Source: Bog-473 sp963781955 (GTDB taxonomy: Bacteria > Actinomycetota > Acidimicrobiia > Acidimicrobiales > RAAP-2). From it: a stretch of 64,000 nt of DNA. Under the pieces are notes generated by a model, which saw nothing but the letters and a program-made list of their open reading frames with translations, ran no database searches and was not told the DNA's origin. Numbering within the stretch: the stretch's first letter is position 1; each line of letters starts with the position of its first letter. Positions 32,044-39,269 of this stretch are shown here, in pieces. The position numbers were made by a program, and so were the translations under genes. The stretch is taken from NCBI GenBank assembly GCA_963781955.1, contig CAWAHU010000003.1:372001-436000 (forward strand), given 5' to 3'.

Positions 32044-32744
32044 GCGGCGTGCGGCGACAGGTCGACGGCGATGGCAGCGACGATGGCGGCAACGGTGGCA
32101 GCGGCGGTGGCGGTGGCGGTGGCGGTGGCGGTGGCGGTGGCGGCGATGGCGGCCGTGGCGGCGGCGGCCGTGCCGTGCGCCGTTGCGACTGGGCCACCGG
32201 GAGTGCCGAGATGCAGGCATACCACGACACCGAGTGGGGTGTGCCCGTCCACGACGACCGCACCCACTTCGAGTTCCTCGTCCTCGAGGGCGCTCAGGCC
32301 GGGCTCAGCTGGGCGACCGTTCTCAAGCGCCGTGAGGGATACCGGAAGGCCTTCGCCGGTTTCGACGCCGTCAAGGTGGCGCGCTACACGCCGGCCCGGA
32401 TCGAGAAGCTGCTGGCCGACCCGGGGATCATCCGCAACCGGGCCAAGGTGGAGGCGACGGTGCGCAACGCCCGGGCCTTCCTCGCCGTCCAAGATGAGCT
32501 CGGCTCCTTCGACGCCTACATCTGGGAGTTCGTCGAGGGCATCCCCAAGGTCAACCGGTGGCGCCGGATCGATCAGCTTCCCGCCACGTCGGCCGAGTCG
32601 GAGGCCCTGAGCAAGGACCTGCGCCGGCGCGGCTTCGGCTTCGTCGGCCCGACCATCGTCTACGCCCACCTGCAGGCAGCCGGGCTCGTCAACGACCACC
32701 TGGTCGGCTGCTTCCGCCACGCGGAGGTGGCCGAGGCGCACTGA
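32040..32744 (+). CDS. tag: DNA-3-methyladenine glycosylase I
   Basis: A 234-residue Tag-type glycosylase that removes 3-methyladenine from alkylated DNA. Family motifs are RRCDWA, YHDTEWGVPVHDD, LEGAQAGLSWATVLKRREGYRKAF and NDHLVGCFRH. The zinc ligands match the E. coli enzyme (an N-terminal Cys, His in YHD, and the C-terminal His and Cys). From GTG 32040 the protein has an odd 45-residue N-terminus, nearly all Gly, Asp and Ser. A second candidate start, GTG 32175, would give a normal-length Tag without it. GTG 32040 is kept because it overlaps the GNAT stop in the usual coupled way. Confidence 0.9.
   Translation: MSGVRRQVDGDGSDDGGNGGSGGGGGGGGGGGGGGDGGRGGGGRAVRRCDWATGSAEMQAYHDTEWGVPVHDDRTHFEFLVLEGAQAGLSWATVLKRREGYRKAFAGFDAVKVARYTPARIEKLLADPGIIRNRAKVEATVRNARAFLAVQDELGSFDAYIWEFVEGIPKVNRWRRIDQLPATSAESEALSKDLRRRGFGFVGPTIVYAHLQAAGLVNDHLVGCFRHAEVAEAH
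32086..32172. repeat. Glycine-codon microsatellite at the tag 5-prime end
   Basis: Imperfect ggcggt/ggcggc repeats, including five or more consecutive ggtggc units, encode a poly-Gly stretch if translation starts at 32040. Confidence 0.85.
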
Positions 32745-32770
32745 GGCGCGGCAGCCGACCCGACCGGGCC

Positions 32771-33262
32771 TCAGAGCCGCCGGCGCATGAGGACCCTGGT
32801 GCCACCCCGGCCCATGACCGGCTCCTCGGGTGGGAGGCCATGGGCCACCAGCCAGTCGTCCACGCCCCCGTCTTCGACGAAACCCTCCGAGGCGTAGAAG
32901 GGCCCGTTCCACGGGACGTCGCGGTAGGTGGCCAGGGTCAGCTCCGCGAAGCCGTGGGCCGCCGCCCAGGCGCAGGCGGCGCGCAGCAGGGCCCGGCCCA
33001 GTCCCTGGCGCCCGAGGTCGGGACGGACCGAGAGCTGCTCGAGGTGCGCCCCCGGAGCGGGTGGGCCCACGCGGTCGAGGCGGCAGAACCCCACGGGAGG
33101 TTCGCCGGCCACGAGGACCACGAGCGCGGCGGCGAGCTCCTCTTCGGTGCCCGGTCCGGGCAGTGGCCCGATGCCCAGGTCGTCGAAGAGCGCGTCGGCC
33201 GCGGCCTCCACGCCGGGCAACCACGCCAGCTCGTCGGGCCGGGCCACCTTGATGCGCTCCAC
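32771..33262 (-). CDS. GNAT-family N-acetyltransferase
   Basis: A 163-residue acetyltransferase. The acetyl-CoA loop is LSVRPDLGRQGLGRALLRAAC, followed by LATYRDVPWNGPFYASEGF, the usual GNAT beta-bulge and C-terminal strand region. GTG 33262 is chosen because a TACCGT -10 box lies seven bases upstream; GTG 33271 is an alternative that adds three residues. It is convergent with tag and divergent from the quinone reductase. Substrate unknown. Confidence 0.85.
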   Translation of the reverse strand: MERIKVARPDELAWLPGVEAAADALFDDLGIGPLPGPGTEEELAAALVVLVAGEPPVGFCRLDRVGPPAPGAHLEQLSVRPDLGRQGLGRALLRAACAWAAAHGFAELTLATYRDVPWNGPFYASEGFVEDGGVDDWLVAHGLPPEEPVMGRGGTRVLMRRRL

Positions 33263-33269
33263 CGTCCGC

Positions 33270-33279
33270 ACGGTAGCGT
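33270..33279. promoter_or_regulatory. Overlapping divergent -10 boxes
   Basis: TACCGT on the minus strand (33270-33275) and TAGCGT on the plus strand (33274-33279) share two bases. The GTG starts at 33262 and 33288 are only 25 bp apart and both would be leaderless. Two polymerases could not bind at once. Confidence 0.5.
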
Positions 33280-33287
33280 CGGGCGCC

Positions 33288-34259
33288 GTGCGCGCCGTCG
33301 TCTGCCACGAGCTCGGGCCTCCGTCGCTGCTCCGCGTCGAGGAGCGGCCGGATCCCGAGGCTCGCCCCGGCACCGTGGTGGTCGACGTGGAGGCGGCGGG
33401 CGTGAACTTCGTCGACGCCCTCTTCGTGGGGGGGCGCTACCAGATCAAGCCCCCCGTGCCCTTCGTGCCGGGCAACGAGGTCGCCGGCCGCGTCTCGTCG
33501 CTCGGCGATGGCGTCGCTGGTCTCGTCGTGGGGCAGCGCGTGGTGGCCAACTGCGGTCTGGGCGGCTACGCCAGCCGGGTGGCCGTGCCCGCCGCCTCGG
33601 TCTTCGCCCTCCCCGACCGGCTGAGCGCCCCCCAGGCCGCCACGTTCACGCAGAGCTTCAGCACCTGCCTGTTCGCTCTGCGCGACCGGGCGCACCTCGC
33701 CGCCGGTGAGGGGGTGGTCGTGCTCGGGGGCGGTGGCGGCATCGGGCTGGCCGCCATCGGTGTGGCCCGGGCGCTGGGTGCCCGCATCCTCGCCGTGGCG
33801 TCGAGCCCCGAGAAGCGGGCGGCGGCGGCCGCGGCCGGGGCGGAGGAGGTGCTCGACCCCGAGGCGGCGCCGCTCAAGGACGCGGTGCGCGCCTGGGCGG
33901 GCGGCACCGGTGCCGACGTGGTGGTGGACCCGGTGGGCGGGCCCCTGGCCGAGCCCGCCCTCCGTGCTCTGGGCGACGGGGGGCGCTACCTGGTCATCGG
34001 CTTCGCGGCGTCCATCCCCTCGTTCCCGCTCAACCAGGTGCTGCTGCGCAACCGCAGCGTGCTCGGCATCGACTGGGGTATCTGGGCCATGCAGCACGCC
34101 GACGAGCAGCGGGCGCTGCTCGTCGAACTCCTGGCCATGGTCGCGGCCGGTCGCCTCGAGCCGATTGCCCCGACCACCTATCCGCTCGAGGACGCGGGCC
34201 GGGCCCTCGACGACCTGCTGGCGCGGCGGGCGGTGGGCAAGCTGGCCCTGCTCCCCTGA
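33288..34259 (+). CDS. NADPH:quinone oxidoreductase-like (zinc-free MDR)
   Basis: A 323-residue medium-chain dehydrogenase/reductase without the structural zinc cysteines, as in QorA-type quinone or enoyl reductases. It shows VNFVDALFVGGRYQIKPPVPFVPGNEVAG, the nucleotide loop VVLGGGGGIGLAAIGVARALGARI and PTTYPLEDAGRALDDLLAR. The GGGGGIG loop is one residue richer in Gly than the usual AAxGGVG. It would transfer hydride from NADPH to a quinone or unsaturated carbonyl. Monocistronic. Confidence 0.9.
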   Translation: MRAVVCHELGPPSLLRVEERPDPEARPGTVVVDVEAAGVNFVDALFVGGRYQIKPPVPFVPGNEVAGRVSSLGDGVAGLVVGQRVVANCGLGGYASRVAVPAASVFALPDRLSAPQAATFTQSFSTCLFALRDRAHLAAGEGVVVLGGGGGIGLAAIGVARALGARILAVASSPEKRAAAAAAGAEEVLDPEAAPLKDAVRAWAGGTGADVVVDPVGGPLAEPALRALGDGGRYLVIGFAASIPSFPLNQVLLRNRSVLGIDWGIWAMQHADEQRALLVELLAMVAAGRLEPIAPTTYPLEDAGRALDDLLARRAVGKLALLP

Positions 34260-34292
34260 GGGCCTGCTCCCCTGAGGCCCCGCACTCCTGTG

Positions 34293-34308
34293 GTGGCCCC
34301 GCGGCCAC
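34293..34308. terminator. Short hairpin between convergent genes
   Basis: GTGGCC and GGCCAC flank a four-base loop in the 55-bp gap between the quinone reductase and the LLM oxidoreductase. Confidence 0.4.
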
Positions 34309-34314
34309 GGGCGC

Positions 34315-35418
34315 TCAGCGGAAGGCCGGGATCACCTCGGTGCCCATGAGCTCGATGGTGCGCATCACCGTCTCGTGCGGGATCTTGTAGGGATTGACCA
34401 GGCAGAGCAGCAGGTCCACGCCGGCCTCCTCGTAGGCCTTGCAGGCCTCGATGCACTCCTCGGGCGTACCGAGGACGCACGCGTTGGCGTCGATCAGGTA
34501 CTCCAGGCTCAACAGGTCGAGCATCCCCTCCTCGTCCGTCCTCTTCATGTCGGCGGCGTAGGCGTAGCTCCCCAGCTCCTCGTTGCGTTCGGCCATCCAG
34601 TCGCTGAGCGTGGCGATCGCCCGGGCGCCCGTCTTCGGGTACCACTCGAAGGACTCGCGGGCCTCGGCCACCACCTGATCGCGGTCGTCACCGCAGATGG
34701 CCATGGTGAAGGTGGCCGCCTGGTTGTGCACGAAGGCGCCGATCGGATTCGTGCAACGCTCGACGGCGGCGCGGTAGAGGTCGATCTTGCGCTGCACCTC
34801 CGACGGGGGCAGGCCCACCGCGAACGAGCACAGCCCGAGGCCGAGGTCGCCCACCTGCACGTGCCCCTCGTCGCTGGTGGTGGCGCCCCAGAGCGGCGGG
34901 TGGGGCTTCTGCCACGGCTTGGGCTGCACGCGGCGTCGGGGCATCTGCCAGAATTCGCCGTCGAACTCGTACTCGTCGTGGGTCCAGCACCCCACGACGT
35001 GCTCGATGGCCTCCTGCCACATGCGACGGCTCTCGGCCGGGTCGACCCCGAAACCCTCGAGCTCGGTGCGGGTGGCGGAGCGGCCGGTGCCCAGGTCGAC
35101 CCGTCCCCCCGAGAGCAGGTCCAGCACGGCCACCGACTCGGCCGTGCGCACCGGGTGGTTGTAGGGCTTGGGCATGAGCCGCACGCCGTAGCCGAGGCGG
35201 ATCCGCTCGGTGCGCGCCGCGATGGCGCCGTAGAGCACCTCGGGGTTCGAGCAGTGCGAGTACTCCTGCAAGAAATGGTGCTCGACCGTCCAAAAGGCGT
35301 CCCAACCGAACCGGTCCCCGGCGATGGCCTGCTCGAGCGTCTGGCGGTAGGCGATCAGCTCGCTGTCCTCGCCCCATGGTCGCGGGACGGGGATCTCGTA
35401 GAACAACGCGAACTTCAC
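34315..35418 (-). CDS. LLM-class flavin-dependent oxidoreductase
   Basis: A 367-residue luciferase-like monooxygenase. It begins MKFALFYEIPVPRPW and contains WTVEHHFLQEYSHCSNPEVL, the GYGVRLMPKPYNHPVRTAESVAVLDLLSGGRVDLGTGRS region of the LuxA-like branch, and a C-terminal VLGTPEECIEACKAYEEAGVD. The EHHF motif and length of about 365 are typical of FMN/FMNH2-dependent members rather than F420 enzymes. It is divergent from the SDR at 35653. A short upstream frame may couple to its GTG start (separate entry). Substrate unknown. Confidence 0.9.
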   Translation of the reverse strand: MKFALFYEIPVPRPWGEDSELIAYRQTLEQAIAGDRFGWDAFWTVEHHFLQEYSHCSNPEVLYGAIAARTERIRLGYGVRLMPKPYNHPVRTAESVAVLDLLSGGRVDLGTGRSATRTELEGFGVDPAESRRMWQEAIEHVVGCWTHDEYEFDGEFWQMPRRRVQPKPWQKPHPPLWGATTSDEGHVQVGDLGLGLCSFAVGLPPSEVQRKIDLYRAAVERCTNPIGAFVHNQAATFTMAICGDDRDQVVAEARESFEWYPKTGARAIATLSDWMAERNEELGSYAYAADMKRTDEEGMLDLLSLEYLIDANACVLGTPEECIEACKAYEEAGVDLLLCLVNPYKIPHETVMRTIELMGTEVIPAFR

Positions 35419-35450
35419 GGCCTGGTCCCCATGTAGGGCCTGGTCCCCAT
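35415..35450 (-). CDS. Possible 11-residue upstream ORF overlapping the LLM start
   Basis: ATG 35450 opens MGTRPYMGTRP and ends at TGA 35415-35417, which overlaps the GTG start of the LLM gene (GTGA). The repeated MGTRP comes from an 18-bp-period tandem duplication of 16 bases (35419-35434 and 35437-35452). Each copy carries a GGGGA stretch that could serve as ribosome-binding site. Whether it is translated is unknown. Confidence 0.25.
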   Translation of the reverse strand: MGTRPYMGTRP

Positions 35451-35464
35451 GTGGCGGCTCCCCC

Positions 35465-35478
35465 CGTTCGGACGAACG
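35465..35478. promoter_or_regulatory. Palindrome CGTTCG-GA-CGAACG, possible operator
   Basis: A perfect 6-bp inverted repeat with a two-base spacer in the 234-bp gap between divergent LLM and SDR genes. The rest of the gap holds purine-rich direct repeats (ccggaca three times, about 35595-35627) and no gene. Confidence 0.35.
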
Positions 35479-35652
35479 CCCCGGTGCTCCCGGAGCTAGA
35501 ACAGTGCCCTGCTCCTATCAGCCGGGCCGATCCGGGCGCAACCGCCACGGAAGCAGAAGCGCACCGGGCGACCAAGCGAGACGGACGAGAGCCGGACACA
35601 AAGCCGGACACGAACCGGACAAGAGAAACAGACCAGAGACACGGAGGCTCCC

Positions 35653-36474
35653 ATGCGTGGACTGACCGGCCGCACCTACATCGTGACCGGGGCCGCTTCG
35701 GGCATCGGGCTCGCCACGGCAGCTCGCTTGCTCGAGGAGGGGGCGCGGGTGGTCGGCGCCGACCTGGCGCCGCCGTCGACGCCGCCATCACCCGACGCGG
35801 GCGACGCGGGCGACGCCTGGACGTTCGTGGCGACCGACGTCGCCGACGAGGCGTCGGTGTGCGCCCTCGTGGCCGCTGCCGTGGCCTTCGGGGGGTCCCT
35901 GGACGGACTGGTCAACGCGGCGGGCGTGGCCGGGGGCGGCCCGGTCCACCTGCTCCCCCGCGAGGAGTGGGACCGGGTGCTGACGGTCAACCTCACCGGC
36001 ACCTACCTCACCGCCAAGCATGTCGTCGACCAGATGCTGCGCCAGCCGGCCCGCCCCGACGGCCAGCGCGGCTCGGTGGTCACGGTGGCCAGCATCGAGG
36101 GGCTCGAGGGGACGGCGGGAGGCAGCGCCTACAGCGCCTCAAAGGGAGGCGTGGTGATCCTGACCAAGAACATGGCCATCGACTACGGCGGGCGCGGCAT
36201 CCGGGTCAACGCCGTGTGTCCCGGTTTCGTGGAGACCCCGATGGCGGCGTCGATCTTCGGCCCGGGCATGGAGGCCGTGCGGGCCGACATCGTCCACGAG
36301 CACAAGCTCGGTCGGCGCATGGCCCGCCCCGAAGAGATCGCCTCGGTTGCCGCGTTCCTGCTCTCCGACGACGCTTCCTTCGTGACCGGGCTGGCCATGG
36401 CGGTCGACGGGGGCTACACCGCGGGCCGCGACCACGGGGTCACCGACATGCTCGGGCTCTCGGGCCCCGAGTAG
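35653..36474 (+). CDS. Short-chain dehydrogenase/reductase
   Basis: A 273-residue classical SDR with VTGAASGIGLATA, GADLAPP (an Asp, so NAD is likely), NAAGVAG, the catalytic Ser in TVASIEG, YSASKGG and PGFVETPMAASIFG. The closing FVTGLAMAVDGGYTAGRDHGV is usual for the family and extends about 15 residues beyond the core. ATG 35653 is preceded by GGAGG at six bases. It is divergent from the LLM oxidoreductase, so the two may share a pathway. Substrate unknown. Confidence 0.92.
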   Translation: MRGLTGRTYIVTGAASGIGLATAARLLEEGARVVGADLAPPSTPPSPDAGDAGDAWTFVATDVADEASVCALVAAAVAFGGSLDGLVNAAGVAGGGPVHLLPREEWDRVLTVNLTGTYLTAKHVVDQMLRQPARPDGQRGSVVTVASIEGLEGTAGGSAYSASKGGVVILTKNMAIDYGGRGIRVNAVCPGFVETPMAASIFGPGMEAVRADIVHEHKLGRRMARPEEIASVAAFLLSDDASFVTGLAMAVDGGYTAGRDHGVTDMLGLSGPE

Positions 36475-36542
36475 TTTCGTTCACTGAACGGCACTGCCGC
36501 ATGGTGTGAAGAGGGCTCACGGGCGCCCCGGCACGGCGCCCG

Positions 36543-37625
36543 TCAACCCAGCACGATCTGCGCCCCGACGTAATCGAGGACGATCCAGCGGTAGCGCTTC
36601 AGCTGGTCCGACCCGAGCAGACCCTGGATCCCGCTCGAGCCGACCGACCCGAACTCGGTGGACCCGAGGAACTGGCGGTGTAGGGACACTCCGGGGACGG
36701 CCCACGGGCCGCTCTGCACCAGGGGGACCGTGATCACCGAGCACACGGTGGGCTGGCGCTGCGCCAGGTCGGTGCCGGCCAGGGAGGCTGCCTGGGCCGC
36801 CGAGGTCGAGACGATGCTCTGCGAGGACCCGGTGTCCACGACGAACTGGCGCGGCGCCCCGCCGGCGAAGCGGACGGCCACACCGAGTGAGACGTCGCCC
36901 TCGGCCGCCGTCACGGTGGCCGGCACCGCCGTGCCGGCGCCGCCCGTCAACGACGTGGGGGGCGCGGCGGTCGGCCCGGTGACGGGCGTGACGCCGCCGA
37001 GTTGATCGCCTTCGGGCCCGGGTAGCACCAGCGCCCCGGCCCGGAAGTCGACCCGCACCGCGCCGAAGCGCGCCAGCACGTCCGAGCCCAGCAGCCCGAC
37101 CAGCTGCCCCTTGCCCCCCATGTGCGGCAGGGTGGCCGCGGTCAGCTGCTGCGGCCGGAGAGTCACGCCATCGAGCGACCAGGACCCGACTGAGACCGGG
37201 TGGGCCGTGCCGGTGCACCCCACACCGGCGAACTCGCTCGCCGGCCCGGCCGACGCCAGACCGAGGCGTCGAGCCAACCCGGTGTCGATGATCGAATGAC
37301 CGGCGCCCGTGTCGAGCACGAAAGGGAAGGGCCCCTGTCCGCCGATGCACACGTTGAGGGACTCAGCCACCTGCCCGCTCACCGTGCTCACGGTCAAGGG
37401 GATCCGATCGCCTCCGCCGGGTAGGCCGGTGGCGCCGTCACAGGCCGACGCCGGAGGCGGCAGTGCGAAGGTGGCCTCGGGCTCGATGTGCACCGGAGTC
37501 GGGCGGGTCAGCGCGACGGCAGCCAACACCAGGGCCAGCACGGTCATTGCCAGGGCGACCACCGCCGCCAGGCGCCACCCGCGGTGGAGCCGCGCCGCCC
37601 GGGTCAGCGGGTCGGGCGGGTGCAC
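36543..37625 (-). CDS. Membrane-anchored protein with two retropepsin-like aspartic protease domains
   Basis: A 360-residue protein. One N-terminal membrane helix (about 18-40) anchors it with the rest outside. Two similar domains follow. Domain 1 has FVLDTGAGHSIID (DTG at 105-107) and GLLGSDVLARFG (177-188). Domain 2 has FVVDTGSSQSIVS (DTG at 264-266) and GLLGSDQLKRY (335-345). A Pro/Thr/Gly linker (about 205-240) joins them. Each DTG plus later LGSD motif matches a retropepsin/gag-asp protease lobe, so one chain could make a pepsin-like two-lobed enzyme. It is the last gene of the sugar operon, two bases after the GT2. Role and proteolytic activity are inferred. Confidence 0.82.
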   Translation of the reverse strand: MHPPDPLTRAARLHRGWRLAAVVALAMTVLALVLAAVALTRPTPVHIEPEATFALPPPASACDGATGLPGGGDRIPLTVSTVSGQVAESLNVCIGGQGPFPFVLDTGAGHSIIDTGLARRLGLASAGPASEFAGVGCTGTAHPVSVGSWSLDGVTLRPQQLTAATLPHMGGKGQLVGLLGSDVLARFGAVRVDFRAGALVLPGPEGDQLGGVTPVTGPTAAPPTSLTGGAGTAVPATVTAAEGDVSLGVAVRFAGGAPRQFVVDTGSSQSIVSTSAAQAASLAGTDLAQRQPTVCSVITVPLVQSGPWAVPGVSLHRQFLGSTEFGSVGSSGIQGLLGSDQLKRYRWIVLDYVGAQIVLG

Positions 37626-37627
37626 GC

Positions 37628-38515
37628 TCAACGGGTGAGGGCGAGACGCGCCGTCGCCAGCACCATGCGCGCCCCGAGCACGACGAGAGCCAGGGGCAGT
37701 GCCAGCCGCCGCCACCCCTTCGTGGTCCGCACCGTGAAGCGCAGCGCTGAGCGGTGATGGGCCGCCATCATCCGGTACGGGTGTCGGGCCGTGCTCACTC
37801 CCTGGATGTGGGTGGCGGCCGCCGTGCCGGCGAAGCCGACGCCCCAACCCGACTCGTGCGCGCGCCAACACAGGTCCATGTCCTCCGCGTACATGAAGTA
37901 CGCCTCGTCGAAACCCCCGAGCTCCTCGAGCGCGCGGCGCCGAGCCAAGAAGCACGAGCCTGACACCCAACCCGCCGCCGCCACGGCGTCGCCCGCCGGC
38001 GTCCCCGGGTTGTAGCGCCGCGTGAACGGGTTGTCCGGCTTGAACTGGGCGAGGAGCGCGTGACCGGCGGCGTCGGTGAAGGAGGGGAAGTTGCGCACGG
38101 ACGGGTACACCTCTCCGGTCTCGGTGAAGATGCGCGGCCCGACGAGGGCCCAAGCCGGGTGGGATGCCAGCGCATGGCGCAGGGCCGGGAGCGACCCTTC
38201 GTGGAGCACCAGGTCCGGGTTGGACACCAGCACCCACTCGGGGGGCGAGGACTCACCCGCCAGCACGGCCAGGCCGCGGTTCACGCCGGCACCGAATCCG
38301 ACGTTGCGACCGGGGCGCACGAAGCGGACGGGGACATCGGGCGTCCGCGACAGCCGCCCGGCCAGGGCCGCGGCGGCGCTACCCGGAGCCCCGTTCTCGA
38401 CCACGATCACCGGCGAAGCCCCCTCGCTGAGGAGGGAGTCGACGCAGAGTTCGAGCAGGTGCCCGGCGTCGTGGTCCACAACCACCGCGCCGATGGCGCC
38501 ATGAGCGCCGGGCAC
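37628..38515 (-). CDS. GT2 rhamnosyltransferase-like (WbbL type)
   Basis: A 295-residue GT2 enzyme: VVVDHDAGHLLELCVDSLL, VIVVENGAPGSAAA, RNVGFGAGVNRGL, the donor/metal region VLVSNPDLVL and the acceptor motif SGSCFLARRRALEELGGFDEAYFMYAEDMDLCWRA, all characteristic of WbbL-like rhamnosyltransferases. A hydrophobic C-terminal segment (about 270-290) suggests membrane association. WbbL places L-rhamnose on GlcNAc-PP-decaprenol; RfbB/RfbD-like genes upstream fit a deoxysugar donor. GTG 38515 is chosen since it follows the preceding stop by seven bases; the ORF from 38581 would overlap by 59 bp. Confidence 0.85.
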   Translation of the reverse strand: MPGAHGAIGAVVVDHDAGHLLELCVDSLLSEGASPVIVVENGAPGSAAAALAGRLSRTPDVPVRFVRPGRNVGFGAGVNRGLAVLAGESSPPEWVLVSNPDLVLHEGSLPALRHALASHPAWALVGPRIFTETGEVYPSVRNFPSFTDAAGHALLAQFKPDNPFTRRYNPGTPAGDAVAAAGWVSGSCFLARRRALEELGGFDEAYFMYAEDMDLCWRAHESGWGVGFAGTAAATHIQGVSTARHPYRMMAAHHRSALRFTVRTTKGWRRLALPLALVVLGARMVLATARLALTR

Positions 38516-38522
38516 CGATGGC

Positions 38523-39269
38523 TCAGTAGTCCCGGGTGAAGCGGAACTTGACCAGGGCCTTGAGCGCCCCGAACCCGTCACGCCACGTGATCTTCTTGCC
38601 CTCGTCGGGCTCGCGGCCCGCGTAGGAGATCGGCACCTCGTAGATCCTGTGGCCGCGTCGGAGGATCTTGGCCGTGATCTCGGGTTCGAAGTCGAATCGG
38701 TTGGATACCACGGTCAGCCCTTCGAGCACCTGGCGGTCGAACACCTTGTAGCAGGTCTCCATGTCCGAGAGGGTGGAGCTGTACAGCACGTTGGTCACGA
38801 AGGACAGCAGCCGGTTGCCCATCCAATGCAGCGGCAACATGTTCTTGCGCTCGCCGGTGAAGCGGCTGCCGTAGACCACCCTCGCCTTGCCGCGCAGGAT
38901 CGGCTCGAGCAGACGGGGCCAGTCCTCGGGATCGTACTCGAGGTCGGCGTCCTGGATCATGACGATGTCGCCCTGCGCCTCGGACAGGCCGGTGCGGATG
39001 GCCGCGCCCTTGCCTTGGTTCCCCTGATGCCGGATGACCCGCACGGTCGAGTCCTGCAGGGCGCTCAGGACTTTGTCGGAGCCGTCCTGGGAGCCGTCGT
39101 CGACCACGATGATCTGTAGGGTCAGCGGCAGCTCGACGGCCCGCATGCGCCGGATGATCTCCGCCACGGTGGTGCGTTCGTTGAACACCGGTGTGATCAC
39201 CGACAGGGATCCGTAGGTCCGCTGGGGCGGCATGTCGGGCAGGTCGCTCGTCGTGTCGTTGTCAGTCAT
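38523..39269 (-). CDS. GT2 glycosyltransferase (polyprenyl-phosphate sugar synthase-like)
   Basis: A 248-residue GT2 protein: LSVITPVFNERTTVAEI, IIVVDDGSQDGS, GNQGKGAAIRTGL, the metal motif in IQDADLEYDPEDW and GSRFTGERKN. It has SDMETCYKVFDRQVL and FDFEPEITAKIL, typical of the DPM1/PglC-independent polyprenyl-phosphate synthase branch without membrane helices. It likely makes a polyprenyl-phosphate hexose for envelope glycans. ATG 39269 overlaps the stop of the epimerase gene by 4 bp. Confidence 0.9.
   Translation of the reverse strand: MTDNDTTSDLPDMPPQRTYGSLSVITPVFNERTTVAEIIRRMRAVELPLTLQIIVVDDGSQDGSDKVLSALQDSTVRVIRHQGNQGKGAAIRTGLSEAQGDIVMIQDADLEYDPEDWPRLLEPILRGKARVVYGSRFTGERKNMLPLHWMGNRLLSFVTNVLYSSTLSDMETCYKVFDRQVLEGLTVVSNRFDFEPEITAKILRRGHRIYEVPISYAGREPDEGKKITWRDGFGALKALVKFRFTRDY

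Noticed and set aside
32014..34097. Large minus-strand frames opposite tag and the quinone reductase
   Set aside because: They have His/Arg-rich composition from the glycine microsatellite and no domain; only the GNAT frame at 32771-33262 is supported.
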